Part shown: positions 22,401 through 33,416 of the stretch, piece by piece
How positions within the stretch are numbered: position 1 is the stretch's first letter
How the letters are laid out: each line of letters begins with the position of its first letter
Source of the DNA: Bimuria novae-zelandiae CBS 107.79
Lineage: Eukaryota; Ascomycota; Dothideomycetes; Pleosporales; Didymosphaeriaceae
Direction of reading: 5' to 3'
Assembly: GCA_010015655.1 (NCBI GenBank)
Contig: ML976819.1
Location: forward strand, 1 to 50,324
Length of the DNA stretch: 50,324 bases
Position numbers and translations under genes: made by a program
Notes under the pieces: generated by a model
Databases searched by the model: none
Told to the model about the DNA's origin: nothing
The model's input: the letters and a program-made list of their open reading frames with translations, nothing else

Positions 22401-25400
22401 TAAGGCGCGTTGCTGTAAGTAATAACGCCGCGTTAGAGGTAGTTATTTAGGTAATTCTTAACAAGCTATAACTGCTCTAGAGACATACTATATAGTAGGC
22501 TTAATATTAGTGTGTTATCCGCGGTTAGCTTAATGTTGTGATTAACGCCGTCGCGGTGTAGAGGCAGTACGTTAGAGTCCTTTTTTAAGAAGTAAGCTAG
22601 GGTAGCGCCTGCATAGCCTAGGGATAATAACTTCTTTATAAAAAGCTAGCGGAGTTCTTCGTCTAGGTCTAGCGAGTCTGTCTAGCCTAGCTCCTCCTTA
22701 TAGTTTTAAATTAGCTTCTCTACTTTATAAATACTAATATAGCTAATAACTATCTCTTTTTAACGCGCATTAATCATAAATACCGTGGCTTCTATAATAT
22801 TAATCTTAAGGCCTGCCTTAGCGAGGTCCTCGCGGGAGACAGGTTTAAGGTAAGTTAGCTACTACTTTTGTAACAACAACACTTAGTAGCGGAGCTACTC
22901 CTCTATCTTCGCTAGGTTCTTCTGGTAGGTACGACGCTAAGGGGATTGCTATAATAAGCGGTAGATATGCCGTATAATAGCCACGTCTATAAGCTTATTA
23001 CGTTAGTTAGTATCTGCCTAATACTTAGGATTAATTCCTGTAGCTGTGCCCCGCGTTAGGATAATAATATCTTGTTTATAGTTAATCTGTGTTATATCTA
23101 GCCACTTAAGCATCTACTACCTATAGTTAATCTAAATATTAGCTTCCTCGAGAAGCTTGCAGCTAACTATAAGGTCGTGGCGGCTAGTGTTATAGGGTAT
23201 AAAGTAAGTAGTAAGGCGGTGGCTATCTAGCACTAGGTTAGCCTAAAAATGCTTATTTACCTGCCCGTTTAGTTAACTATTATATCTAGCTAGGGGAATA
23301 GCTTTTATGCTTTTAATAGATGCCTTAAGTCCCTTCTTAATTATGCAAAGGTATTTAAGGTAGACTAGGACGTAGCTACCTGCGCTTGTGTTAATAAGAG
23401 CCTTTAACCTAATTGCTAGCCCGTTTATTAAGATGCGGCAAGGCAGAGTAAAAGCACTTCTACTAAATAAGAGGTCTTATATACTAGCAGCTCCTATAGG
23501 ATTCTCTAGGAAGGAGACTTCCCCTAGAGTAATACTTTTCCTAATTCCTTATTAGAAGAGAGGAAGCCTCCGTCCTTAGCCTTATAGTACACCTCTTTAT
23601 TAGCTTATAGTGCTAAATTGCTAGCCTCTAACGCTTTCTAATTAATAGGGCCATTTAGGCAGTCTTAAGTAATATATCCTAACTTTTTATAATAGTAGTA
23701 GGTAAGCTAGCTACCTAAAGCTATAGTAGTAGCGCGCGTTAGCTATATACAAGCAAGGGGCTACGCTAGTATTAAAGCGTACTCGCGAGACCTAGTGGCT
23801 AAGGTAAGAGTAGCCTTCTTTTAAGATTCTCGTTTGGCGCGCGCCGTAACCTAGGAGTCTATAATTACTACCTCTCGTGCAAGGTCGCGGGCGATGTTAA
23901 CAAACTTAAAGTAATTATCCTTAAGGCAACAAATATTATGGCCTATATTTATATAAAGTTAATCTATAAGCTCCTTGTAGAACTCTTTAACTTATTAGTT
24001 AGTAGGTAGCTTGCGCTGCGTCGCAAGGCAGAAGAAGTCTACTTAGAAGCTAGTAAACTTAGCTATAAAGTAGAGGCGTAATTAAATAAATACCTAATAG
24101 GTCTTCTTCTCCTTATATAGGTCGCTAAAACCTTACTCTATTATATCTATTATAAATTTACTATTAATGCGTTCGCCACCATCTCGTAGAGCTCTAATTA
24201 AAGTTACAAGTTAGTTACGGGCGGGATCCTCTGTGCGTGTAGTTATATATACTATAATACGCTCTTAGGTATCCTCTAAAGTCTCTCCCACAAACCAATC
24301 GCGGTTAGACTAAAGTTTGTTCTCTATATAGGCCCTCTAGTACTTAAAGGTCGTAGTTATCTTGCCATCTAAGAGCAGTAGAGGGTCTAGAAACTTAATT
24401 AAGCGCTAGCTTGCGCCTAAAGAGCGTGTATATAAATAAGTAATAGGCTTAAATAGTAATAAGCGCGAAAAACATAAGTTATTAGGCTCGCCAGACTTAG
24501 AGCTTAGCGGGTTATTAGCGGAGGGGACGCTCTAGCTTAGGGTCTAAGGGAGGATTTAGAATTTAGTTATATAAGATTAAGTTACTAATATATTAGGGGT
24601 AAAGCCTGCTATAGCCTGTTTAGCAAGTTAGGCTTCTAACCTGTCTATCTTTTACTGCGCTTAAATAAGGGCTCTATACAGCCCTTCGCCTTTAGCCAAG
24701 ATATTAGTAGCGATCTGGCGGTACATATACAGTTATTATCGCTCCACACCACGAAGAAGTAGCTAGCTAACTAGCTCTATAGTAATCTTTGCTAGTTCCT
24801 GCCTAAAATGCTTAATTACAGCCTTTAGCATTATAGTAATCAGGTTGTTGCCAGCAAACGTGGGTAGCTAGAGAGGTTATAAGAGGTCCTTATTAATACC
24901 TTACTAAATACGAGCAAGTTTTAGGGAAGTGTCTTAATTATAGTTTTCCTTAGTAATAGAGCCATAGCTCTGGATTTCGTGTTCTTAGTAGATAAAGGGC
25001 TTAGATAGGTCGTACGCGCTGCCTAGCATCTCCTTTTTTAGGACTAACGCTATAAATAGGTGTTTTAGTGCTATTTTATTAATACTATAGGTAGAGTAGC
25101 TAGTTATTAGTTCTCTAATAAGGAGAAGGCGAGCAGGTAGTGCTTAAGATAGTTAGTAAGGATAGGTTCCTCTTTTATAAAGGCTAGGGCTCTTATAGCC
25201 CTCTTTGCGTAAGTAGTGGGTTGCCTATATAGCACGTTTATTAAGTAAAGGGCGGTAGGCTAATTAGCTCTCCTAGCTAGCTATAGCGTGCTATTTTCGA
25301 ACTACGTCCTTTAACTCCCTTTAAGTAGTACATTGCTTGGTAGTATTAAGACCTCTTATTATAGGTAATTATACTTTATAATAAACTAATAGCTTAGCGT

Positions 25401-25517
25401 AGTTATATAATAAATTTTTTAAAGTAGTTATTATTAAGTCGTGCGCGCAGGTAGATCAAGCGGTTTAACTTAATATTTTATTATTATTTCTAGCTAAGTA
25501 AAGAAATCTTAGTATAA
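19414..25517 (-). pseudogene. Gypsy-3 gag-pol with chromodomain, degraded
   Basis: Minus-strand landmarks in order: gag knuckle near 23650-23703 (YYYYKKLGYIT-D-C, CCHC with Cys to Tyr and His to Tyr changes); RT FCTVYLDNILIY at 22031-22069; integrase SNRGPQF near 20449-20481 (second catalytic Asp turned to Asn); and at about 19520-19760 a chromodomain reading QVEEILNS, YKVSxTAYNPNPTWYNA, characteristic of chromoviruses, which use it to target insertion to particular chromatin. TAG/TAA stops run through the whole frame, so no active protein is possible. Confidence 0.85.
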
Positions 25518-25786
25518 TATAAGGACGGGCATAGGCTCCTGCATTAAGAGAGTAGATAAGGTAGGTTGGCTCTATTTTAGCTACACTAAGATAAGGAGAC
25601 TGTAGGTACACAGGCCTGCGGCGCTTTTATGCGCTGCCGCTTGGCACGGAACATCTATCTATCCGAGATAGCTATACTGGGTGCGTGGGCAGCTGCGCCC
25701 AGGCGTGAGGCAGTTGCACCTAGGCGTGAGGCAGTCGCGCCTCTCACGCGAGGTCATGTGTCCTGCCGGCATGCCAGGCCGTCACA
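25518..25786 (-). repeat. 5' LTR of gypsy-3
   Basis: 269 bp; on the minus strand it begins TGTGACGGCCTGGCATGCC. It has fewer changes than the 3' LTR toward this end and several GGCGTGAGGCAG-like short repeats. Confidence 0.93.
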
Positions 25787-25791
25787 CTAAC

Positions 25792-27517
25792 TATCTTACT
25801 TATTATTAGGTTAGTTCTTTCGTAGTTATAAAGCGTGTAAGATTCTTATAATTTATAAAAATTATAAGTTCTGAGTAACTATATATATAAATCCTCTAGT
25901 GTTTAATAGCTTTTACTATCGCGAGTAGTTCTTTATTATATACTTTATACTATAATTCTTCTAATATAAACTTGTGTGCGTAGTATATAACTAGGTACTA
26001 TTTACTATTTTTTTCTTACTTTATATATACTCTAACTGCCAAATTACTTGCGTCTGTCTTAATACGCAAAGGTTTATTATCCTAGAAGTGTATAAGGACT
26101 AGTGGCGTAATACATACTTCCTATAATATTTAGAATGCTTATTCGCATTCTTCTATCTAATTAAAGGGTCTATCTTTCTTTGTAAGGTTAGTAAGTAGTA
26201 GTGTAATTCTAGAGTAGTCCGTAATAAACTATCTATTAAATCTAGTAAATTTAAGGAAGGCTTATACTTCTTTAAGGTTAGTAGGTAATTTCTACTTTCT
26301 TACTTCCTTAATCTTTAAAGGGCTTACTTAAATACCTTTAGTGTTAATAACATGTCCTAGGAATTCTAGTTTTATAATATAGAATTTATATTTTTCTAGT
26401 TTTAGTTATAGGTTAGCGTTATCTAGCGCTTATAGTACTATTTATACGTGCTACACATAATCTTTCTCCTACTTAAAGAATACTAGGATATTATCAAGGT
26501 AGGTAACTATAAATATGTTAAGGTAGTTTTATAGTATATTATTAATTATTGCTTGAAATGTTGCTGGCGCATTAGTAAGTCTAAAAGGTATAACTTAGTA
26601 CTCAAATAGTCTATATCTAGTTTAAAAGGCTATTTTCTACTTATTACCTGCTACTATTTATATAACGTAGTATCTGTCTTGTAGGTCGAATTACGTAAAT
26701 ATCTTAGCTCGTCCTAGCCTGTCTCGAGACTCTTATATATTTAGTAGTGGGTATTTATTTTTAATTATTATATTATTTAGCCTCCTATAGTTAATGCATA
26801 GATATTGTGTTCTATCCTTCTTTATAATAAATATTAGGGATAACGCTACTAATAATTTTAACTTATATATTTATTACCTATTAAAGGCTTTCTTTAGGAA
26901 TTCGCGTGTCTATTAGAGTTCCTTTTTACTCTAGTTATATAGTAGTCTAAAAGGCGGCGTTTTTCCTTCTTTAAGAATAATGTAGTAATCTTAGTGTATA
27001 TACTTAGAAAGGGCGTTTACTCCTTTCTCTTCTTAAAATAAATAACTCTATTCTTTATATTTGTTAAAGATATTAAGAGGTATGCTATTCTCTTTATACT
27101 TATATTTTATAACCTAGTAGTTTCTGCTAGCGTCTGCTAAGTTAATTTCGCGTTTATTAACTTCTAGTCGTAAGACTATATTATTAATAGCTTTCTTATT
27201 TACTATTATACTCTATTAATGCGTAGGCTTTACTTATAAGGCATAATTATAGCGCTTAAAGGATAGCTCTTTCTTTTCTTAGTTAATTATAGGGTTATAC
27301 TTCCTTAACTAGGGTAATTTTAAAATTACATCGTAATTAGCTTTTTTAATAATATGAAGGGTAATTGCTTCCTAGTGTCTATAGATTATAAGGGTAGTCT
27401 TAACCTCGTGTTCGATTGTTGCTTTGTCAGGCATTAGCTATCTATTCGTGACATAAATAGCATAGGGCATAACCTTCTTACGCTTATAGAGTCCTACTCT
27501 ATTAAGTGCTTTTCTTA
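25792..27517 (-). pseudogene. Gypsy-2 protease end, RT and RNase H start, degraded
   Basis: The minus strand from 27515 reads RKALNRVGLYKRKKVMPYAI, then a protease/linker region, then RT with TYLDNILVFF at about 26471-26515 (YLDDILVFS with one Asp to Asn). Stops are TAG/TAA. Gypsy-3 interrupts at 25787. Confidence 0.82.
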
Positions 27518-27593
27518 CTCGCCCCACACGCTAAGGCTGGCGCCTTAGCCCTACTCAGCTCAACGCAACTTCTCGGCTCAACGCAACTTTTTG
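27518..27593 (+). repeat. Left terminal inverted repeat of the Fot1-type element
   Basis: 76 bp, reverse complement of 29380-29455. Contains the doubled GCTCAACGCAACTT, a likely transposase-binding repeat. Confidence 0.93.
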
Positions 27594-28119
27594 TATTGAT
27601 TCGACATTTCTATAGAAGCTGACGCCGCCAAGGTCAATTATACGGACTAATATAGGCTGAACTTGGTGTTGCGAGTACTGTAGGATCAACAGTCATATCC
27701 CTGAGTGATGGCACCTGTCGGGGGAGGCTCTGTAAGGCTTGCAGCTGATCAGCTTTGAACTTTTTAGCAGCCCTACGGGCAATCTTCTCAGCCTCAAGCT
27801 CTACACGTTGATCAATAGCTTGTCGCGCGTCGCTGACGGTGATCACGCCGCCCTTCTGTACCTGCTTAGTACTAGTTGAGGCCCTTTTCCGGCGTTGTTG
27901 TGACGCTGCGGTGATTTGCTCAAGGTCGCGATTCGCCAGCGCCAGCCTATCGATCAGCATTTTTGAGCTCTGCAGGAACTTCGTGAGCCTACGACTCGAT
28001 ATATTACGCTTCTTGAGTGCCAGCGCCATCTTTGTATGCTGGCGTTTATATGATGTAGGCGTATCAGCGATAGGTGATGAGTTAACAGGTGATGGATTTT
28101 GAGCCTGAGGTGGCGGCGT

Positions 28120-28151
28120 CCGAGCTGCGCGCGATCCGAGCTGCGCGCGAT
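28120..28151. repeat. 16-bp tandem duplication in the transposase frame
   Basis: CCGAGCTGCGCGCGAT occurs twice back to back. Sixteen is not a multiple of three, so it shifts the reading frame. It could be replication slippage or an assembly error. Confidence 0.9.
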
Positions 28152-28580
28152 GGGAGCTTCTGATATACGATTTCTGGGTTGTAGGGAAAGATGCCAGTCT
28201 TCTCCCAGGCACTGAGTATAGTAGCTTGTTTGAACGTCGCCATCCTGATGCCGTGATAGGCCTGTAGGAACTCGAGCTTATCAAAATGCGTACACCCAGT
28301 TCTAGTCGCCATCTCTACAGCTTTCTTGTGATTGTGCTTTAATGGCTGAAAACACACTACGTCAAGAGGCTGTAGGTGATGTGATGCGTGCGGAGGTAGG
28401 GTGAATGGAATGATCTTGTGATCGTCGCAGAACTTGACCATAGGTATAGTAAGGTGGCTGCCAAATCCGTCAAATATTAATAGTCGATAGGCGCCCTTCT
28501 GACGCGCGCGCGTCTGTTTTTCGAAGAACTCTACCCACTCAAGTGATATAGAGTCATTGGCATACCCTGATGTTGACGTC

Positions 28581-28840
28581 NNNNNNNNNNNNNNNNNNNN
28601 NNNNNNNNNNNNNNNNNNNNNNNNNNNNNNNNNNNNNNNNNNNNNNNNNNNNNNNNNNNNNNNNNNNNNNNNNNNNNNNNNNNNNNNNNNNNNNNNNNNN
28701 NNNNNNNNNNNNNNNNNNNNNNNNNNNNNNNNNNNNNNNNNNNNNNNNNNNNNNNNNNNNNNNNNNNNNNNNNNNNNNNNNNNNNNNNNNNNNNNNNNNN
28801 NNNNNNNNNNNNNNNNNNNNNNNNNNNNNNNNNNNNNNNN
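28581..28840. other. Assembly gap (260 N)
   Basis: Run of N inside the Fot1-type transposase. Real length and content are unknown. The flanking junctions suggest more than a simple missing piece may be hidden here. Confidence 0.99.
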
Positions 28841-29379
28841 CTGTCGGTGTGATGCCGTGATCGTACATCACCTTCTTAAGGCGCGTAAAATGCTGACTGT
28901 AGGCTTCGAACGTAGCCATCGCTGTACGATTGATATCCTGCGGCTTCTGCTTTATGCGACGGCACTCAGGGTGGCGCTCTATCCAGCGTGTGAGCCATTC
29001 TTTGCCCAGTGGAGCTGCGCGCCCATCTGGGTGATCGCGATCAATAAGGAACTGCGCAGCACCTGTGAGCTGCGGCATTAGGCAGGGCATGCCCAGATCG
29101 TCGCAGCGGCGTATATAGAGCTTCAGAGTATCGTCTTGCACCTTTGTGAGCCTTTGGTTGGCACCAGGGCGATCGTGGCGGCTACTTCTGCCTTTTATAC
29201 GCGCTCGAAGTCGCGTAACCGGCACACAGTAGTCGCGTGCCGCAGCAGCAATATTGAACTTTTCAACGCCAGAAAAGTCATCAAGGCAGGCTTGAATACG
29301 AAGCTCGACATCTGCTGAATTCCCATAGTAAATAGGCATGGTGGGGTGCTGATATTCGAATTGTAGAGAAAAATCTGAT

Positions 29380-29455
29380 CAAAAAGTTGCGTTGAGCCGA
29401 GAAGTTGCGTTGAGCTGAGTAGGGCTAAGGCGCCAGCCTTAGCGTGTGGGGCGAG
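29380..29455 (-). repeat. Right terminal inverted repeat of the Fot1-type element
   Basis: 76 bp, followed by TA and then by pogo-like coding sequence. Confidence 0.93.
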
Positions 29456-30951
29456 TAGGTGCTGTACGAGATATGGCGGATAAGCTACTTACTAAGCGCA
29501 GCGCTGGCTAGGTCGGTTAACTATAGCCGCGCAACTTTGTTAAGCGAACAGATTGCCTTACTACACGATTTAATTAGCCGTATAATCGACAGAGAGCTCT
29601 ATGTAAGGATCTAGAGATAATTAGGGCGTGGTTCAACCTTGTAGCGCGTACTAAAGCTACCTACGGTATCTGTGATTAGGATACCTATAATTTCGACGAG
29701 ACTAGCTTTATAATAGGCAAGATATTATCTTAGCTTATTATTACAGGTTTAGAGAGACGCGGCAGGCCAAAGGCTATCTAGCTAGGTAATCGTGGGTGGA
29801 CTATAGCAATCTATAGAATTAATATTACTAGGTGGGTGATCCCGCCCTTTATTATCTTCCCTAGCTAGTATTACCTCTCTGCCTAGTACGAGGATAATAA
29901 TATACCGCGCGACTAGGCCTTTACAGTAAGTAATAATAGCTAAACTACTAATAAGCTTAGAGTAGAGTAGCTAAGACACTTTATTAAGTATATAGTAGAG
30001 CGTAGGGTAGGCGCGCGCTAGCTACTTATACTTAATAGTTATAAGAGCTATAACTTGCTTAAATTTTAGCAGCTTTGCAAGGAGAATAATATTTATACTC
30101 TTTATATACTATTGCATTTATCGCACCTTCTATAGCTACTTAATATAGGCTACTTCTCGCTGTTAAAGCGCGCGTATAGTCGCTAGATCAAGAGCCTAAT
30201 ACGCGACTATATTAGCTATATTATAAAGCTAGAGTTCTTACTAGCCTTCTGCGCAGCCTATAAGTAATTAATTATAAAGGAGAATATCTGCGCAAGCTTT
30301 CGAGGCGCTAGCCTAGTCCCACACGATCTAGAGGCGGTGATATTAAAGCTTAATATAAAGCTTCGCACGCCTACACCGCCTGCGCTAGAGGTTACCCTCT
30401 AAGAAGCTAAAACACTAAGCAACGCGCGCGAGCTAGAAGCTTAATTAACTTTAATATATAATAAGATTTAAAGATATAAGAGCTTATTACCTGCTTCTAT
30501 TATTATAGCGCTTAATTAGCTTAAAAAGGGCGCTAAAGTAATAGCTTATAAGAGTACGCTTATGCGCGATCGGATCGCGAGGCTTAAATAGGCAAATAGG
30601 GCAGCTACATCACGAAGAAAGCGACAAAAGAAGCGGATACAGAAACAAGGCACCCTTATAAAGGCAGAGGCAGAGGAGATTATTGCTTAAAAGGACGTTA
30701 AGTAGTAGCTAGAGAGCGAAACGCGTTAAGGTAGGGCGCAATTAGGTGCTGGTTGGCAGGCTTTAGCGCGCTGCAGCTGCTGTAGAGAGACTAGGCATAA
30801 CGCGCGAACGTGTGTAAAGCGTACTATAGATACTGCTTAATCTATAATAGCAATTGTATATAATTATTATATCGCGTTGTTGTGTTAAGTCACTATAAAG
30901 GCGATGAAAAGTTGGTGGGGTGACCACTCGCTTATACTGACAGCTCGCTTA
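29456..30951 (+). mobile_element. Pogo-type DNA transposon, 5' part missing, RIP-mutated
   Basis: Its right end reads, inward on the minus strand, TAAGCGAGCTGTCAG then TATAAGCGAGTGGTCACC, a terminal repeat with an internal TAAGCGAG repeat, and is followed by TA at 30952-30953 and gypsy-2. The left inverted repeat and the first part of the transposase are absent: sequence begins abruptly inside the coding region next to the Fot1-type element. Its RIP load resembles that of gypsy-2. Confidence 0.85.
29458..30840 (+). pseudogene. Pogo-type transposase, N-terminally truncated and stopped
   Basis: The frame picks up at GAVRDMADKLLTKR, in the DNA-binding region, and runs to a TAA at about 30838. 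The first catalytic Asp survives in NFDETSF (29695-29697). The second (LILNSYKSY, codon 30034-30036, from LILDGHxSH) and third (LLNIGYF, codon 30142-30144, from LQPLDVGCF) have both become Asn. About twenty TAG/TAA codons interrupt it. The C-terminus keeps a good zinc knuckle near 30771-30815 (CSCCRETRHNARTC), a known extra domain in some fungal pogo-type transposases, and this end is less mutated. Confidence 0.87.
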
Positions 30952-30953
30952 TA

Positions 30954-32977
30954 AACTATGTTAACTCTTTTATGCTCCTAAGTCTAGTATAGCTTTTATT
31001 TATATTTCTTTAAGCTATACTAGTAGCTTAATTAATACTTAACTATTAGTAGTATTTACTTCTTTAAAGGCGTTCTCCCGCCTAAGCCTAGGTCTAAAAA
31101 AGACATTTTCTCTATAGCTCTATAGGTTTAAGGCGTCCTTTATTCCTTTCCTAAGGCTATTATTAAGTCTTATTTAAGGAAACTTTACTATCTTCTTCCT
31201 TTATTACTACTTTAATCTAAAGGGTCGTGGTCCCTTTTAGTACGCGATTAAATTTATACTTATTCTTTTACTTTCTATATTTTTTATATTTAGGGTATAA
31301 GTATGTTTGCTATTTGTCTAATACGTATTTTCCGTTAACTAGTAGTAATATTGCTTAGTTTAGCGCCTAATTAAGATATAGAAAGTATCGTATTTTGCGT
31401 TTATCCTAGAGGTGAATATTATAGTAGGTAATAGGGTAGTTAAACCACTCCTATCTACATTATTTATATGTTTAAGGAAAGTAGCTGTATTCCTTAGCTT
31501 AGTAATAAATAGTATATTAATCTTTTTTATAGAGGGTCTATTAAATAGTCTCGTGCGTAGGGTTGCGGTAGTCTATGTCGTACTCTAGTTTATAGTTTAG
31601 GTTTTTGTTTAGGTACTTCTTCTTGGGGTCTTCGTGGACGTAGCGATAATCTGCTATTTCCTGTGCTATTTTACTAACTAGGTTAGGTTACTAAGCGTGG
31701 AAAAATGCTTCTATATAGTCTTATTATTTAATTACTATAAACCTAAAGTCTTCTTCCCTTAGTTAGTATTTTTCTAAGAAGTTAAAAACGTTAGTTATCT
31801 TATTAATAACTAGTTTACTCTAGCTAGGGTAAAGTATAAGAAATTAAGGCATTAGTTCCTTCTCCTTTTTTTTTATCTAAACCTTTACATGCATCCTTAT
31901 AGAGTCGTAAATTAGGGGTCCTTAATTATTCTAATCCTCTATTATAGATATTAACTTATTTAATAGCGTTTACTATTTACTATTCTTCGTTAGTAGTTTC
32001 TTCTTTATTAATAGTTAGTACGTTTAACTACTTAGTAATCTTGTTCTTAGATCTGCAGTTCCTAGCTATGTGGCCTGGTTTACTATATATAAAACATTTA
32101 CGCGTCTTGGTCCCCTGTTGCCAGGTTCTATCTAAGATACGTTAGTTAGGCTTTTAGGAGCCTGTAGCCTTTCCTGTTCCCTTTTCTAGGTTGTTAAACT
32201 AGATATTTTTTATAGGTTAGGGCTTATAGTAGTTACGTTACTGGCGGCGAGGTGCTTTTAGTAGCGCCTTATAGACTATAAGTGCTTATTATTTAAAACT
32301 AGCGTTCTTTAGGTTCCTGCGGAACTCTTCTTACAAGGCAAACTACTCCTTATTAATATAAATAGTCTCTTTATATAGTTCCTTTAAAGTCTTTATTTTT
32401 ATATTATTACGTAGGAGTTCCTCGTGCACGTTACGTTTAAAGCCTTATTTATATATTATTTTAAAAGATTTATTCTCCTAGTTAAGTTGCATAGCGTACT
32501 TACGGAAGTTAGCTACGTATTTAGCTACAAATTAGTGTTAGCGGATTATTTAGATTACGTATTTAGTAATAGTAGTTTTATTAGCGATTCTAAATATTTA
32601 TTAAAGGTATATTTTAAAATTATTATAGTTTTTAATAATATCAATTGCATTAGCATGCTTATTAATATATTTATTGTTTTTATTATCGTGGTCTATATCT
32701 AAGTATTTAACTAGGTAGGGATAGATCCACTCTTCAGCGCTTTCTTATATATAGGTTATAGTAAAAATAACCTTCTTTTTATCTTCGAGGTCTTAGTTCT
32801 AGTTAAAAAAGTAGAGGTCTAGTTGCAAGAGCTAGGTGTTAAGGAGGGTATAATTACTATTATATAAGTTAGGTTTATGCGCCTTGTTCTTGCCATCCCC
32901 TATAAGGGTGACATAGTTGTCCAAAGCTATAGAAGAGGTAGGGGTCCTAGTAGTACTTATATTAAGGGTGTTTAAGA
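30954..32977 (-). pseudogene. Gypsy-2 gag and protease start, degraded
   Basis: A gag CCHC knuckle is readable at 32042-32098 on the minus strand (CFIYSKPGHIARNC, the second Cys changed to Tyr). The protease active-site region reads ILDLGA near 30975-30992, with stops after it. If the block 27518-30953 is removed, this frame runs straight into the protease frame at 27517 (see findings). Elsewhere the frame is broken by TAG/TAA. Confidence 0.78.
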
Positions 32978-33411
32978 TATTAAGATCCTAAAGTGGTAAC
33001 TAATCTCTAAGGGGCTAAGATTAGTTCTCGGGCAAGAGTACTTAGTAGGATAAAAGAGGGTTGTAGTAATAGCTTACGCTTATTACTAGGATATTAGTAT
33101 TAAAAGTATATATAGTATAATTAAATTAACAAGGTTACTTATTTAGATCTAAACAATAGATTAATAAATAAGTTAAACACGATAATAGAAGACTATCCTC
33201 GTGTCTCTATATACATGACCTGTCCCACGAATTCTAGGTGTCCTAAGAGTCCTAAAGTCCCATATGTCAAGATACTTCTGGGACGCCCGATATTTCTGGG
33301 ACGCGTGACTTGGTCACGTGATCCGTGGCTAAGTCAGGAATCTTGGTTGGTCGTACGGATAAGTGTCCATGCCCCGCCTCTCGTCATGTTAGGTCTCAAC
33401 GGATCCTAACA
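32978..33411 (-). repeat. 5' LTR of gypsy-2
   Basis: 434 bp, same length as its partner. The half from about 33190 to 33411 keeps a GC-rich block (two TTCTGGGACGC-like repeats, CACGTG at 33315-33320), while 32978-33190 is AT-rich in both copies. Confidence 0.93.
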
Positions 33412-33416
33412 CCTTA

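Larger units (their letters stand above)
19145..25786 (-). mobile_element. Gypsy-3: chromodomain-type Ty3/gypsy element, uninterrupted
   Basis: LTRs 19145-19413 (3') and 25518-25786 (5'), each 269 bp; TSD CTAAC at 19140-19144 and 25787-25791; total 6642 bp. It is inserted in the RNase H/integrase region of gypsy-2. The internal order is gag, RT, RNase H, integrase, chromodomain on the minus strand. A C-rich/G-rich tract by the 3' LTR (minus AGAGGGGGG) is the polypurine tract. It is RIP-mutated but keeps readable motifs. Confidence 0.94.
27634..29339 (-). pseudogene. Fot1-type transposase (DD35D), frameshifted, with assembly gap
   Basis: ATG at 29339. The N-terminus has a helix-turn-helix of pipsqueak type (FNIAAAARDYCVPVTRLRARI) and a CENP-B-type DNA-binding domain (LGKEWLTRWIERHPECRRI). 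The N gap (28581-28840) removes the region of the first catalytic Asp. After the gap the frame GYANDSISLEWVEFF is open to FDGFGSH and HLQPLDVVCFQPLK, the second and third catalytic Asp with 35 residues between them. The apparent frame change across the N run only reflects an arbitrary gap length. A true-looking lesion follows: a 16-bp tandem duplication (28120-28135 and 28136-28151) shifts the frame. The C-terminal part, rich in Lys/Arg, stays open in the shifted frame to 27634. Without the duplication the frame would be continuous. Confidence 0.9.
27518..29455 (-). mobile_element. Fot1/pogo-type DNA transposon with internal N gap
   Basis: 1938 bp as drawn, including 260 N; Fot1-type elements are about 1.9 kb. 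Inverted repeats of 76 bp are at 27518-27593 and 29380-29455, identical as far as I can see, with ends CTCGCCCCACACGC. TA lies at 27516-27517 and 29456-29457. Each inverted repeat contains two direct copies of GCTCAACGCAACTT. No RIP signature. The left flank is gypsy-2, but the right flank is the interior of another pogo element. Confidence 0.92.
16532..33411 (-). mobile_element. Gypsy-2: Ty3/gypsy LTR retrotransposon carrying further insertions
   Basis: LTRs 16532-16965 (3') and 32978-33411 (5'), both 434 bp; TSD CCTTA at 16527-16531 and 33412-33416. The element is inserted in the pol region of gypsy-1. Its internal region is in three pieces: 16966-19144, 25792-27517 and 30954-32977, separated by gypsy-3 (TSD CTAAC) and by the Fot/pogo block (TA). 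Own length is about 6.8 kb. The RIP signature is strong. Confidence 0.93.

Noticed and set aside
28554..29081. Open frames that run through the N gap
   Set aside because: N runs hide stops; only the minus-strand transposase frame is supported by motifs on both sides.
32424..32702. 92-codon plus-strand hydrophobic frame in gypsy-2 gag region
   Set aside because: AT-rich RIP-mutated DNA gives Phe/Ile/Tyr-rich frames; the gag knuckle on the other strand explains the region.
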